NCBI GenBank assembly: GCA_032433765.1
Contig: JAVIAB010000139.1
Location: 40,827,575 to 40,891,574 of the forward strand
Length of the DNA: 64,000 bases
From: Megaustenia siamemsis
Taxonomy: Eukaryota > Mollusca > Gastropoda > Stylommatophora > Ariophantidae
Direction of reading: 5' to 3'
This document shows, one piece after another, positions 22,635 to 32,800 of this stretch. Under the pieces are notes generated by a model that was not told the DNA's origin, made no database searches, and saw only the letters and a program-made list of their open reading frames with translations. Position numbers and translations under genes: made by a program. Every line of letters starts with the position of its first letter. Within the stretch, counting starts at the first letter, position 1.

Positions 22635-22944
22635 TGGGCAAGGGCAGAAACCTAAGAGGCAAGGGCAGAAACCTAGGAGGCAAGGTCAGAAACCTAGGAG
22701 GCAAGGGCAGAAACCTAGGAGGTAAGGGCAGAAACCTAGGAAGCAAAGGCTGAAAAACACTCGTACTGACTAAGGCTTCCAAGGTGTATTTGATTGTCGC
22801 CCTATTTTTGTCTGTATAACCTAATATATCACTTTCATTTAATCTATTGATAAACGTTTCAAAGTCATTTCTGTTGTTAACTAACAAGGGTTTGTCTAAT
22901 CCTGTCGCGTTATTTGAACTTGTGTGTGAAAGTAACGCAGCCAA
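22564..22944 (-). pseudogene. Short conserved coding fragment, copy 2
   Basis: Identical at the protein level to 20234-20614. It belongs to the duplicated 2,329-bp block of the left arm. Confidence 0.55.
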
Positions 22945-23354
22945 ATAGAACTGACCTCTGAGGCAATACCGGATGTGTTACTAAAAAGATTTTGACGTAT
23001 GATGGCAATTTTATGAGTTTACCCCCTGATCATTTTTTAGGGATACGCCCATTTTTGAGGGTTACGCCCATGGAATCGATAAAAATCGTAATTTTAGCAC
23101 GTAGACTTACCTAAAACTTTATTTTAGACATCCCCATTGCAAAAATTTACATTAAAAGCCACTTTTAGGATTTTACCCCCTTATCATTTTTTGAGGGTTA
23201 CGCCCATGGAATCGATAAAAAGCGTTAATTTAGCACGCAGGCTTACCTAAAACTTTATTTTAGACATCCCCACACCAAAAATTTACTTAAAAATCACTTT
23301 TGAAATTGTTACCCCCTTACCATTTTTTAGGGTTACGCCCATGGAATTGATAAA

Positions 23355-24510
23355 AAATTGAAATATAACCTCAAGGCATACCCCAAACTTTATTTTAGAC
23401 ATCCCCACACCAAAAATTTACTTAAAAATCACTTTTGAAATTGTTACCCCCTTACCATTTTTAGGGTTACGCCCATGGAATTGATAAAAAATTGAAATAT
23501 AACCTCAAGGCATACCCCAAACTTTATTTTAGACATCCCCATAACAAAGATTTACATTAAAAACCACTTTTAGGATTTTACCCCATTACCATTTTTTTAG
23601 GGTTACGCCACTGAAATCGATAAAAATCGTAAATTTAGCACGTAGACTTACCTAAAACGTTATTTTAGACATCCCCACACCAAAAATTAACTTAAAAATC
23701 ACTTTTGAAAATGTAACCCCCTTTACCATTTTTGAGGGTTACGCCCCTGAAATCGATAAAAAATTGAAATATAACCTCAAGGCATACCCCAAACATAATA
23801 TTTGACACCCCTACATATCAAACTCCATCAAAAAATCAACAAAAACTAGTAGTGGTATAGTGGTTTTTGAGCCGTTCATACTACGCAGATGTACGGTGCA
23901 GCACGTGCAATCGATAAAAAATTGAAATATAACCTCAAGGCATACCACAAACATAATATTTGACACCCCTACATATCAAACTCCATCAAAAAATCAACAA
24001 AAACTAGTAGTGGTATAGTGGTTTTTGAGCCGTTCATACTACGCAGATGTACGGTGCAGCACGTACAATCGATAAAAAATTGAAATATAACCTCAAGGCA
24101 TACCCCAAACATATTTTTTGACACCCCTACATATCAAATTTCAACAAAAAACAACAAAAAAGTAGTAGTAAGGAGAGGTGTTTTGAGCAGTGCATACTAC
24201 ACAGATGTACGGTGCAGCACGTGCAATCGATAAAAAATTGAAATATAACCTCAAGGCATACCCCAAACATATTTTTTGACACCCCTACATATCAAATTTC
24301 AACAAAAAAACAACAAAAAAATAGTAGTAAGGAGAGGTGTTTTTGAGCCGTGCATACTACGCAGATGTACGGTGCAGCACGTGCAATCGATAAAAAATTG
24401 AAATATAACCTCAAGGCATACCCCAAACATAATATTTGACACCCCTACATATCAAATTCCAACAAAAAAAACAACAAAAAACTAGTAGTAAGGAAGGGTG
24501 TTTTTGAGCC
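23355..24510. repeat. Inner ~120 and ~165-bp tandem units, left arm
   Basis: Two related unit types. The outer one contains TTTAGACATCCCCACACC, ACCCCCTTACCATTTTT and GGGTTACGCCC. The inner one (about five copies to ~24530) contains AATCGATAAAAAATTG, AACCTCAAGGCATACC, GACACCCCTACATATC and GTACGGTGCAGCACGTGCAA. The right arm mirrors these at 24600-25980, and element 2 has both types at 55400-56280. Confidence 0.85.
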
Positions 24511-24585
24511 GTGCATACTACGCAGATGTATCGTGCTGCACAACGAGATTGTGGTGCACGATACCTGCACGAAATGTTCAAATCC
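24511..24585. other. Central spacer of palindromic element 1
   Basis: The arms meet here: CTAGTAGTAAGGAAGGGTG on the left (~24482) and CACCCTTCCTTACTACTAG on the right (~24597). The spacer holds a smaller imperfect hairpin, TATCGTGC..GCACGATA (24529-24563). No gene is present. Confidence 0.8.
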
Positions 24586-25990
24586 TTGCTCAAAACACCC
24601 TTCCTTACTACTAGTTTTTTGTTGTTTTTTTTTGTTGGAATTTGATATGTAGGGGTGTCAAAAAATATGTTTGGGGTATGCCTTGAGGTTATATTTCAAT
24701 TTTTTATCGATTGCACGTGCTGCACCGTACATCTGCGTAGTATGCACGGCTCAAAAACACCTCTCCTTACTACTATTTTTTTGTAGTTTTTTGTTGAAAT
24801 TTGATATGTAGGAGTGTCAAAAAATATGTTTGGGGTATGCCTTGAGGTTATATTTCAATTTTTTATCGATTGCACGTGCTGCACCGTACATCTGCGTAGT
24901 ATGAACGGCTCAAAAACCACTATACCACTACTAGTTTTTGTTGATTTTTTGATGGAGTTTGATATGTAGGGGTGTCAAATATTATGTTTGGGGTATGCCT
25001 TGAGGTTATATTTCAATTTTTTATCGATTGCACGTGCTGCACCGTACATCTGCGTAGTATGAACGGCTCAAAAACCACTATACCACTACTAGTTTTTGTT
25101 GATTTTTTGATGGAGTTTGATATGTAGGGGTGTCAAATATTATGTTTGGGGTATGCCTTGAGGTTATATTTCAATTTTTTATCGATTTCAGGGGCGTAAC
25201 CCTCAAAAATGGAAGGGGGTTACATTTTCAAAAGTAATTTTTAAGTTAATTTTTGGTGTGGGGATGTCTAAAATAACGTTTTAGGTAAGTCTACGTGCTA
25301 AATTTACGATTTTTATCGATTTCAGTGGCGTAACCCTAAAAAAATGGTAAGGGGGTAAAATCCTAAAAGTGGTTTTTAATGTAAATCTTTGTTATGGGGA
25401 TGTCTAAAATAAAGTTTGGGGTATGCCTTGAGGTTATATTTCAATTTTTATCAATTCCATGGGCGTAACCCTAAAAATGGTAAGGGGGTAACAATTTCAA
25501 AAGTGATTTTTAAGTAAATTTTTGGTGTGGGGATGTCTAAAATAAAGTTTGGGGTATGCCTTGAGGTTATATTTCAATTTTTTATCAATTCCATGGGCGT
25601 AACCCTAAAAAATGGTAAGGGGGTAACAATTTCAAAAGTGATTTTTAAGTAAATTTTTGGTGTGGGGATGTCTAAAATAAAGTTTTAGGTAAGCCTGCGT
25701 GCTAAATTAACGCTTTTTATCGATTCCATGGGCGTAACCCTCAAAAAATGATAAGGGGGTAAAATCCTAAAAGTGGCTTTTAATGTAAATTTTTGCAATG
25801 GGGATGTCTAAAATAAAGTTTTAGGTAAGTCTACGTGCTAAAATTACGATTTTTATCGATTCCATGGGCGTAACCCTCAAAAATGGGCGTATCCCTAAAA
25901 AATGATCAGGGGGTAAACTCATAAAATTGCCATCATACGTCAAAATCTTTTTAGTAACACATCCGGTATTGCCTCAGAGGTCAGTTCTAT

Positions 25991-26371
25991 TTGGCTGCGT
26001 TACTTTCACACACAAGTTCAAATAACGCGACAGGATTAGACAAACCCTTGTTAGTTAACAACAGAAATGACTTTGAAACGTTTATCAATAGATTAAATGA
26101 AAGTGATATATTAGGTTATACAGACAAAAATAGGGCGACAATCAAATACACCTTGGAAGCCTTAGTCAGTACGAGTGTTTTTCAGCCTTTGCTTCCTAGG
26201 TTTCTGCCCTTACCTCCTAGGTTTCTGCCCTTGCCTCCTAGGTTTCTGACCTTGCCTCCTAGGTTTCTGCCCTTGCCTCTTAGGTTTCTGCCCTTGCCCA
26301 CGACCTCTCGAACCACGCACTTAACAAACTACAAACTTAATAAACCACAAACTCACGAACAACGAACTTAA
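25991..26371 (+). pseudogene. Short conserved coding fragment, copy 3 (right arm)
   Basis: Mirror copy of 20234-20614, same protein sequence, read outward toward the right terminus. All copies in both elements read outward from the centre. Confidence 0.55.
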
Positions 26372-27184
26372 CAAACCACGAACCACGGACTTACCGAACC
26401 CTCAACTCACGAACCGCGAACCACAACCCCACGAACCATGGACTTAACGAACCATCAACTAACGAACCACGAACCACAACCCCACGAACCACGGACTTAA
26501 CGAACCATCATCTCACGAACCACGAACCACCACCCCACGAACCACGGACTTAACGAACCATCATCTCACGAACCACGAACCACAACCCCACGAACCACGG
26601 ACTTAACGAACCATCAACTCACGAACCACGAACCACAACCCCACGAACCATGGACTTAACGAACCACGAACCACAGACTTAACGAACCATCAACTCACGA
26701 ACCACGAACCACAACCCCACGAACCATGGACTTAACGAACCACGAACCATGGACTTAACGAACCATCAACTAACGAACCACGAACCACAACCCCACGAAC
26801 CACGGACTTAACGAACCATCAACTAACGAACCACAAACTCACGAACAACGAACTTAACAAACCATCAACTAACGAACCACGAACCACAACCCCACGAACC
26901 ACGGACTTAACGAACCATCAACTAACGAACCACAAACTCACGAACAACGAACGTAACAAACCACGAACTTAACGAACCATCAACTCACGAACCGCGAACC
27001 ACAACCCCTGCGAACCATGGACTTAACGAACCATCAACTAACGAACCACGAACCACAACCACACGAACCACGGACTTAACGAACCATCAACTAACGAACC
27101 ACGAACCACAACCCCACGAACCACGGACTTAACGAACCACGGACTTAACGAACCACGGACTTACCGAACCACGAACCACGACCC
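26297..27184. repeat. GTTCGTGG minisatellite, right-arm copy
   Basis: Reverse complement of the 19417-20305 array (CCACGAACCAC, GGACTTAACGAAC). Confidence 0.9.
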
Positions 27185-27189
27185 CTCTA

Positions 27190-27824
27190 GCCCGCTAGGT
27201 GGCTTGTATCAGGGGCCGACTCGATTTAAAGTAACCATGCATCAGACTCGACAGCACTTCAAGTTGAAAATGAGGTCAGTTATCACGATAACAGTAATCC
27301 TCTTCTCTGATTAGTTAATCCAGAGGTCAGTCATTTCGTTGATGGGTGTCCGATAGAAATCTTCTTCTCTGATTGGTTAACCTAGATGTTAGTCGAGGGT
27401 GGAATAGTATCGTCCAAATTTTATTTACCAGATTATATTTAAACTAGTCGGATATGAGACTTCGTGTTATAAGCGCGCTTGATTCACGGACGTTTATTTT
27501 CATAGTACTGTTCAGTCTAGCGGTCTGTGTTGTAGTGGAATATTTTACGGTGTAAGTTGAATTTTTTCTGTTTTTCTCTTAGCTCATAACGATGTGGTAG
27601 GTTATCAATAAAAGGCTACTCGAATGTATTAATGGTGATGTGTATAAAGTACGTCTGTTAAGCCTTGTCGAGTGTATTATTCCTTCGTTTTTCATATGTT
27701 TATCTTATTGGTTCTTTAAAAAGTAGATATTTCAAGTCCTTTTGTAATTGATATTCAATGTTATTAATGTGTTACACTGGTGGTAAGGTAAAAATACGAA
27801 TGAAGGCGGAACGCTAGGCGAGGT

Positions 27825-27870
<46 letters not shown>

Positions 27871-27908
27871 AAGGTGGAATGGTAGGAGAGAAGTCTAGTA
27901 GGGTTAGA

Positions 27909-27941
<33 letters not shown>

Positions 27942-28199
27942 AGCCTATGAGAAAGAAGGCGAGATGCTATGTATTAATGGTGAGAATAATCAAGTGTTAC
28001 AATAGGAGGGACGCTAAAAATATGAGGGAGGGCGGGGGAGCTAAAGGGAGAGGCGGAGAGTGGACTGATAGGTTAGAAGTCTAAGAGAGGATAGGGGAGA
28101 AAGAGAGAGAGAGAGAGAGAGAAGGAAGGCGCGATGATAGGGATAAATGGAGAGAATGAGTAAGTGTTTCAATGGAGGGAAATCTAGGCTGGAATAGTA

Positions 28200-28236
<37 letters not shown>

Positions 28237-28270
28237 GGCGAGAAAGAGAGATAGAGAGAGATAGCGAACC
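27190..28270. repeat. Element 1 right arm, conserved block and GA tracts
   Basis: 27190-27780 mirrors 18800-19416 (including AACCAATCAGAGAAG and TAACTAATCAGAGAAG, CCAAT-like, on the opposite strand). 27828-28260 is GA-rich, mirroring the CT tracts. The terminal block continues to 28766. Confidence 0.85.
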
Positions 28271-28766
28271 ACTAACACCGAGGAACATATTTACACTACC
28301 AGCTTAGACTAACCAGTAATCTCTAACTGTTTCACCCTTATGCTTCATTTATGGTACAACGTTAAGCAGACACCCAACTACATAGCTATAAATATTTTCT
28401 AACGTCTACCTGGCGCGATAGCGTCACACCGAATCGAACTAATCCCCGATCCGATAGCACGCTGTCCGAAAACACTCGAGATAATCTGAAGGTGTCACCC
28501 CCCCAACACGCGATCCGCCCCGAGGTCATGTATAATCTACTAACCTATCACTATCGATCAAGTACACCAAGCGCTCCAAAGTCAGCACACATCAGACATA
28601 AACAGGTCACTTCCGGGGTCACCGAGACTAGAGGTCAACACCTCGACACGAAATGTCACGGTTAACTCCCCCTGCGCCACACGCTTTATGCGCGCCGCGC
28701 GCCGCCCTATATATCTTTGTTAATTTAGCGCCACAATTCGGGTCAAATCCTTCCTGATATACTACT

Positions 28767-28772
28767 CTCGGT
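28767..28772. repeat. 6-bp TSD of palindromic element 1, right
   Basis: CTCGGT, identical to 17799-17804. Confidence 0.9.
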
Positions 28773-29563
28773 GCCTAACAAATGATCACAGAGTTCAAAG
28801 GAAAACATTCTGTTCTGAATTGTTGGAGCGTTTCGGTGTTGAAAGAGAAATGTTTTTGTCAAAAATTGTTACCGGTGACGAAACGTGGGCACATTATTAT
28901 GAGCCTGAAACAAAAATGCAGTCAATGGAATGGCATCATCCGCAGTCACCAAAAAGAAAAAAATTCAAAACATCTCCATCAGCCGGAAAGGTGATGATCA
29001 CTGTCTTCTGGGACATTGATGGTGTGATTCTTGTTGATGTAATGACAAGAGGTGAGACAATCAACTCGACAGCTTACATCAATACACTGACAAAACTCAA
29101 AATCGGTTCCACAGAGTTCGGCCTAATAAGCCATCTGCAGATTTGTTGCTTCAACATGACAATGCACGCCCTCACACAAGTCTGGTAACACGGGAAGCAA
29201 TCAACAAATTTGGTTGGACTGTACTGCCCCATCCTCCTTACAGCCCTGATCTGGCTCCCTCAGATTTCCATCTGTTTGGACCACTCAAAAAATTCCTGCG
29301 TGGGACACACTTTGACAATGATGAGGATGTGATCCGTGCAGTTAAAAAATGGCTACGCGAGCAGGACAAAACTTGGTACAAACGAGGCATTCATGACCTA
29401 GTTTCGCGTTGGCGTAAGGCAATACGCTTGGACGGAGATTATGTTGAAAAATAGGTAGTGTCAAGGGGATGTTCAGCTACAATCTGTGAAAATTTCACAC
29501 ATTTTGCCCGAATAGATTCCGAGAAAAAAATTGGTGTGCATTACTTTTTGACCTCCCTACGTA
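28773..29563 (+). pseudogene. mariner transposase, C-terminal half (catalytic), DD34D
   Basis: Continuation of the mariner interrupted at 17804. Visible catalytic parts: IVTGDETWAHYY (first Asp), LLQHDNARPHT (second Asp) and YSPDLAPSDFHLF (third Asp), with 34 residues between the last two, the mariner DD34D signature. A 1-bp shift near 29119 separates the first from the second and third Asp segments. The stop is at 29454. The right terminal inverted repeat ends near 29563 (GGTGTGCATTACTTTTTGAC). Summing both halves gives about 1.3 kb, a normal mariner length. It is inactive because of the insertion, two frameshifts and a damaged left end. Confidence 0.9.
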
Positions 29564-29564
29564 T

Positions 29565-30290
29565 ATATGCGATCTCAGTCTCAACGCTTTATAACCTTCT
29601 TTCTTCATGTGTAATTATCTATGTGATCTCAGTCTCAACGTCTTATAACCTTCTTTCTTCATGTGTAATTATCTATATGATCTCAGTCTCAACGTCTTAT
29701 AACCTTCTTTCCCCATGTTTAATTATCTATGCGATCTCAGTCTCAACGTCTTATAACCTTCTTCTCCATGTGTAATTATCTATATGATCTCAGTCTCAAC
29801 GTCGTATAACCTTCTTTCTTCATGTGTAATTATCTATGTCAGTCTGAACGTCTTATAGTATTCTTCTCCGTGTGTAATTATATATGCGATCTCAGTCTCA
29901 ACGCTTTATAACCTTCTTTCTTCATGTGTAATTATCTATGTGATCTCAGTCTCAACGTCTTATAACCTTCTTTCTTCATGTGTAATTATCTATGTGATCT
30001 CAGTCTCAACGTCTTATAACCTTCTTTCCCCATGTGTAATTATCTATGTGATCTCAGTCTCAACGTCTTATAACCTTCTTTCCCCATGTTTAATTATCTA
30101 TGCGATCTCAGTCTCAACGTCGTATAACCTTCTTCTCCATGTGTAATTATCTATGTGATCTCAGGCTCAACGTCTTATAACCTTTTTCTCCATGTGTAAT
30201 TATCTATGTGATCTCATGCTCAACGTCTTATAACTTTCTCCATGTGTAATTATTTATGTGATCTCACTCTCAACGTCTTGTATCCACGTG
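29565..30290. repeat. 54-bp minisatellite, right block, ~13 units
   Basis: GTGTAATTATCTATGTGATC recurs every 54 bp (29609, 29663 and on), decaying at the right end. Since 54 is divisible by 3 it gives open frames repeating VISVSTSYNLLSSCVIIY, which I do not regard as genes. Confidence 0.9.
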
Positions 30291-30499
30291 TGTCGAGATT
30301 TTACCTGTTTCTTCATTCCTTGTGATTTCCAGGTGAGCACATTCTTGTTAATGCTTCTAGAAGGTGTGTCTCATCCACTCGACAAATTATTTTTTTACCA
30401 TTTCTTTTACTTGGAGTTGATTTGTTCTTTACCAAATTCATCATTTCCCGTGACGTCTAGCCATTTGATCAGAAGTAGCCAATTTTAGCGGATATGAAT

Positions 30500-30780
30500 A
30501 AATCTCTCCTGTTCCCTTATATCCCGGGTTAATGTTGTCCATGTTTCTCATCCATTCAAAGGGACGGATTTTGACACTTGAACTGAATAATTGAAATGTA
30601 ATTGTTAAGGACAATCTCTTGGCTTCTCCGATTTCCCTCGTATGTAGAAAAACCTCTCTAGCCTTTCAATCCTTGCTGTAACAACTGATTCCGTCCTTCC
30701 TGCTTTGTCAATAATGTTACTAAGACAGGCAAATACATCCATGTCTTCCAGTTTCCGGTTTTACATTGTAACTAAATTAA
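30500..30780 (-). mobile_element. Heavily decayed LINE RT remnant
   Basis: The minus strand shows FACLSNIIDKAGRTESVVTA followed by RIERLERFF, which resembles the LINE segment YLGS.I..DGG...DI..RI..AR.AF. No catalytic motif is preserved, so this is tentative. Confidence 0.35.
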
Positions 30781-31423
30781 TGTAAACTGTGATTGTTCTT
30801 ATACATCCCACCCCCGCCCCTATTTACTCTGAGTCTAAACTGTGCTGGTATTTCTGACGCCCTATTGATCTTTCCTTGCATATGTTATATGTTGTGTGGA
30901 CAGTCATATCCTCTTCATGTTCTAGATTTCCCAGTTGCGCCCTTGGAATCTATTAAACTTCACTCCTACAGTGCCCTGTGCTTGTTTTCACAAAACAATC
31001 AGTTACCAGCAGGAAGAGAAAGGTAAAATATCTGTCTGACCTGGGTTTTACCAGGAACCCTTCTGTAGGTTGATATCCTTGAAATTGTCTACTACATGAG
31101 ATTCCTTCGTATGACTTGTTAGTTAATTATTTTGACTTAACTTGACTGGTATTCCATAGTGTCTTATTTTGTATAGGGCATTTCTATCTACACCGGGAAA
31201 AAAGGGTTTTCATGGTCTATGAAACGGACATAGAGTGTGGGACTTTCATTCAATTCACTGTTTTAGGATTATGCGTAGTGAAGTAGGATTCCTGAAATAT
31301 TTGTAAGCATAAAATATAAATACAGTGTGTATGTGTTGTAAACATATCTCTCCCCTGAAAAGATTTATTCATCTGTCGCTTCGGAAAGTTTACTTTCACG
31401 ATAATAGTAAAAAAAAGTAAAGT
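30781..31423. other. no recognised gene
   Basis: Unassigned sequence with no repeat or coding motif that I can support. Confidence 0.4.
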
Positions 31424-31464
31424 ACCCCTGTCACGCCAAGTGGCGTATAGGGAATACGGTGTTA
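31424..31464 (-). mobile_element. SINE-1 copy a, distal part
   Basis: GTCACGCCAAGTGGCGTATA..GGTGTTA, the tail end of SINE-1 in reverse orientation. The rest of the same copy resumes at 32410; the 945 bp between are foreign. Confidence 0.75.
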
Positions 31465-31955
31465 TAATGGACAATGCAGCGTACCACAACATTGTTGCAG
31501 TTGAAGATAAAGTCCCGACGTCATCCAGTACAAAAGATGCTATTAAGATATGGCTCACAAAGGAGCACATACAATTTAATAACATGTACTTAAAACCTGA
31601 ATTACTATCTCTAGTAAAGCAAAAACAGAGGACCATGATTTTTCAAATAGATAAGATTATCCAAGAGCACGGTCATATAAGTTTGAGGCTGCCACCTTAC
31701 CATGCTCATTTAAATCCAATAGAACTAATCTGGGTAAAATTAAAAGGACAAGTGGCAGATGAAAATACAACATTCAAAATATGCGATGTAAAGACTCTTG
31801 CTAATCTCGCTTTATTAAATATAGACAAAGATTATTGGGCTAAATGTGAAGACCACGTCTTAAAACAGGAAGAGGAATATTGGAAAAATGATGGTTTGTG
31901 GAATGTTCAACCCCAAACAGTTATTAATCTTTTAGACTCGTCTGATTCAGAATGA
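31465..31955 (+). pseudogene. Tc1/IS630-like DDE transposase, 5'-truncated C-terminal part
   Basis: The open frame starts in SINE sequence and enters transposase at VIMDNAAYHN (second catalytic Asp segment). It ends with the LPPYHAHLNPIELIWVKLKG block, whose Glu lies about 83 residues after that Asp, an IS630/Tc1-superfamily DDE_3 pattern with a wide spacing. The first Asp and all DNA-binding sequence are absent, so this copy is inactive. The frame is otherwise intact for ~160 codons to a stop after LLDSSDSE. TA flanks both sides (GTGTTA | TAATGG and GAGCTA | TAGTGAC), the expected target for this superfamily, but I see no terminal inverted repeats. Confidence 0.75.
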
Positions 31956-32012
31956 AAGTATATAGCCCCCACAATGTTGGCCCCTATATTACCTTAAATT
32001 ATTTCAACAAAC

Positions 32013-32028
32013 GGTCCTTTTCAGGACC
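32013..32028 (+). promoter_or_regulatory. Histone-mRNA-like 3' stem-loop
   Basis: GGTCCTTTTCAGGACC: a perfect 6-bp stem with a four-base TTTC loop, preceded by CAACAAAC and followed by ACACAAC. This matches the metazoan histone 3'-end consensus (GGYYYTTTYARRRCC with A/C-rich flanks). It lies about 58 bp after the stop of the transposase remnant on the same strand, the usual distance for a histone stem-loop. No histone coding sequence is visible nearby. Confidence 0.5.
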
Positions 32029-32409
32029 ACACAACTATGAAAATTGGACATACAGGTATACCTTGATATTATTATCGTCCGTCCTCGAACTGAGCAGACA
32101 ATAATTCTCCTGGTGTTTTGTTTTATCCAGTTATTTCCCCATTACGGCCACGCCTTTACCTAGTGAAAATTAATCGTAGACCAGCAACTACGGTAATTTC
32201 TATTCTTTAGGGCTTCACAATTTACAATTTTGACAAACATCAAAGAAATATCGCCGCTTTAAGAAAACTGCAGCTGCAAGATATTTGTTAAATATACATT
32301 TAAAGGGTCTTTTGCATTCTAATAACATTTGGAAAATTTCAAAAGTATTTAACAAACGGTTAGAGAGTAATAGCGTTTTGAAGTTGGGCATATGTTTTGA
32401 AACGAGCTA

Positions 32410-32602
32410 TAGTGACCATAAATTTTATAGACCTTCAGCACATGATTTTTGGGGTAATGTTGTCGGTATTACGCCCGTGCCCAGAAAAAAAATCCGGTAC
32501 CCATTTAAGGTTGGGTGAACCCGGACTCCGTCGGTTAGGATCGAACCCTACCCCTTGTCCTTTGTTGTCCAGTTCACTACCCACTGAGCTATCGCGGCTC
32601 CC
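32410..32602 (-). mobile_element. SINE-1 copy a, tRNA-like head and body
   Basis: On the minus strand: GGGAGCCGCGATAGCTCAGT (A-box TAGCTCAGTGG), B-box GGTTCGATCC near 32540, AAATGGGTACCGG, then GGGCGTAATACCGACA and CATGTGCTGAAGGTC. This is a tRNA-derived SINE whose tail was separated by the transposase-bearing insert. Confidence 0.8.
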
Positions 32603-32639
32603 AATTCATGATAATATTCATTTGTTTTTATTTGTCTCC

Positions 32640-32800
32640 TGGTGATAAGATGGACGTGGGTTCGATCCCAACTCGGGGCGTGGGTTCGATCCCAACTCGA
32701 AGCTCTCAAGCAGTCCAGTTGGACAAATACGGGAGGTGAATTGGAGAAGATAAACGACCGTGAGGACAGGCACAGACCAACCTTCACTTTCAGATGTGAA
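32640..32800 (+). mobile_element. tRNA-like SINE fragment with duplicated B-box
   Basis: GTGGGTTCGATCCCAACTCG occurs twice in tandem (near 32656 and 32680). The B-box match is good but no convincing A-box or SINE body follows, so the identity is tentative. Confidence 0.35.

Larger units (their letters stand above)
21026..23354. repeat. 2,329-bp direct duplication, copy 2
   Basis: Same sequence as 18697-21025 with a few single-base differences (for example TGATGTTCG versus TGATGGTTCG). Its 3' boundary runs into the TTGAAATATAACCTC units. Confidence 0.9.
17805..28766. mobile_element. Palindromic element 1: Polinton-like, 10,962 bp, nonautonomous
   Basis: Almost all of this element is a giant inverted repeat: left arm 17805 to ~24510, right arm ~24585 to 28766, around a central ~75-nt spacer. 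Termini are AGTAGTATATCAGGAAGG and its reverse complement. It is flanked by CTCGGT on both sides and interrupts a mariner gene; removing the element and one CTCGGT restores the frame. The 6-bp TSD and AG start match Polinton/Maverick elements. Outside to inside each arm has: ~500-bp terminal block, CT-rich tracts, a ~600-bp conserved block, a GTTCGTGG array, a short coding fragment with 21-bp repeats, a region of TTTTGAGGGTTACGCCCATG units, then ~165-bp units. No integrase, polymerase, ATPase or capsid gene is visible, so any mobility must be supplied in trans. Confidence 0.85.

Noticed and set aside
17805..28766. Palindrome as a sequencing or assembly fold-back artefact
   Set aside because: Different mariner halves flank the two ends with an exact 6-bp TSD, and one arm has a duplication that the other lacks.
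29458..30146. 68-105 codon frames repeating VISVSTSYNLLSSC
   Set aside because: In-frame reading of the 54-bp minisatellite.
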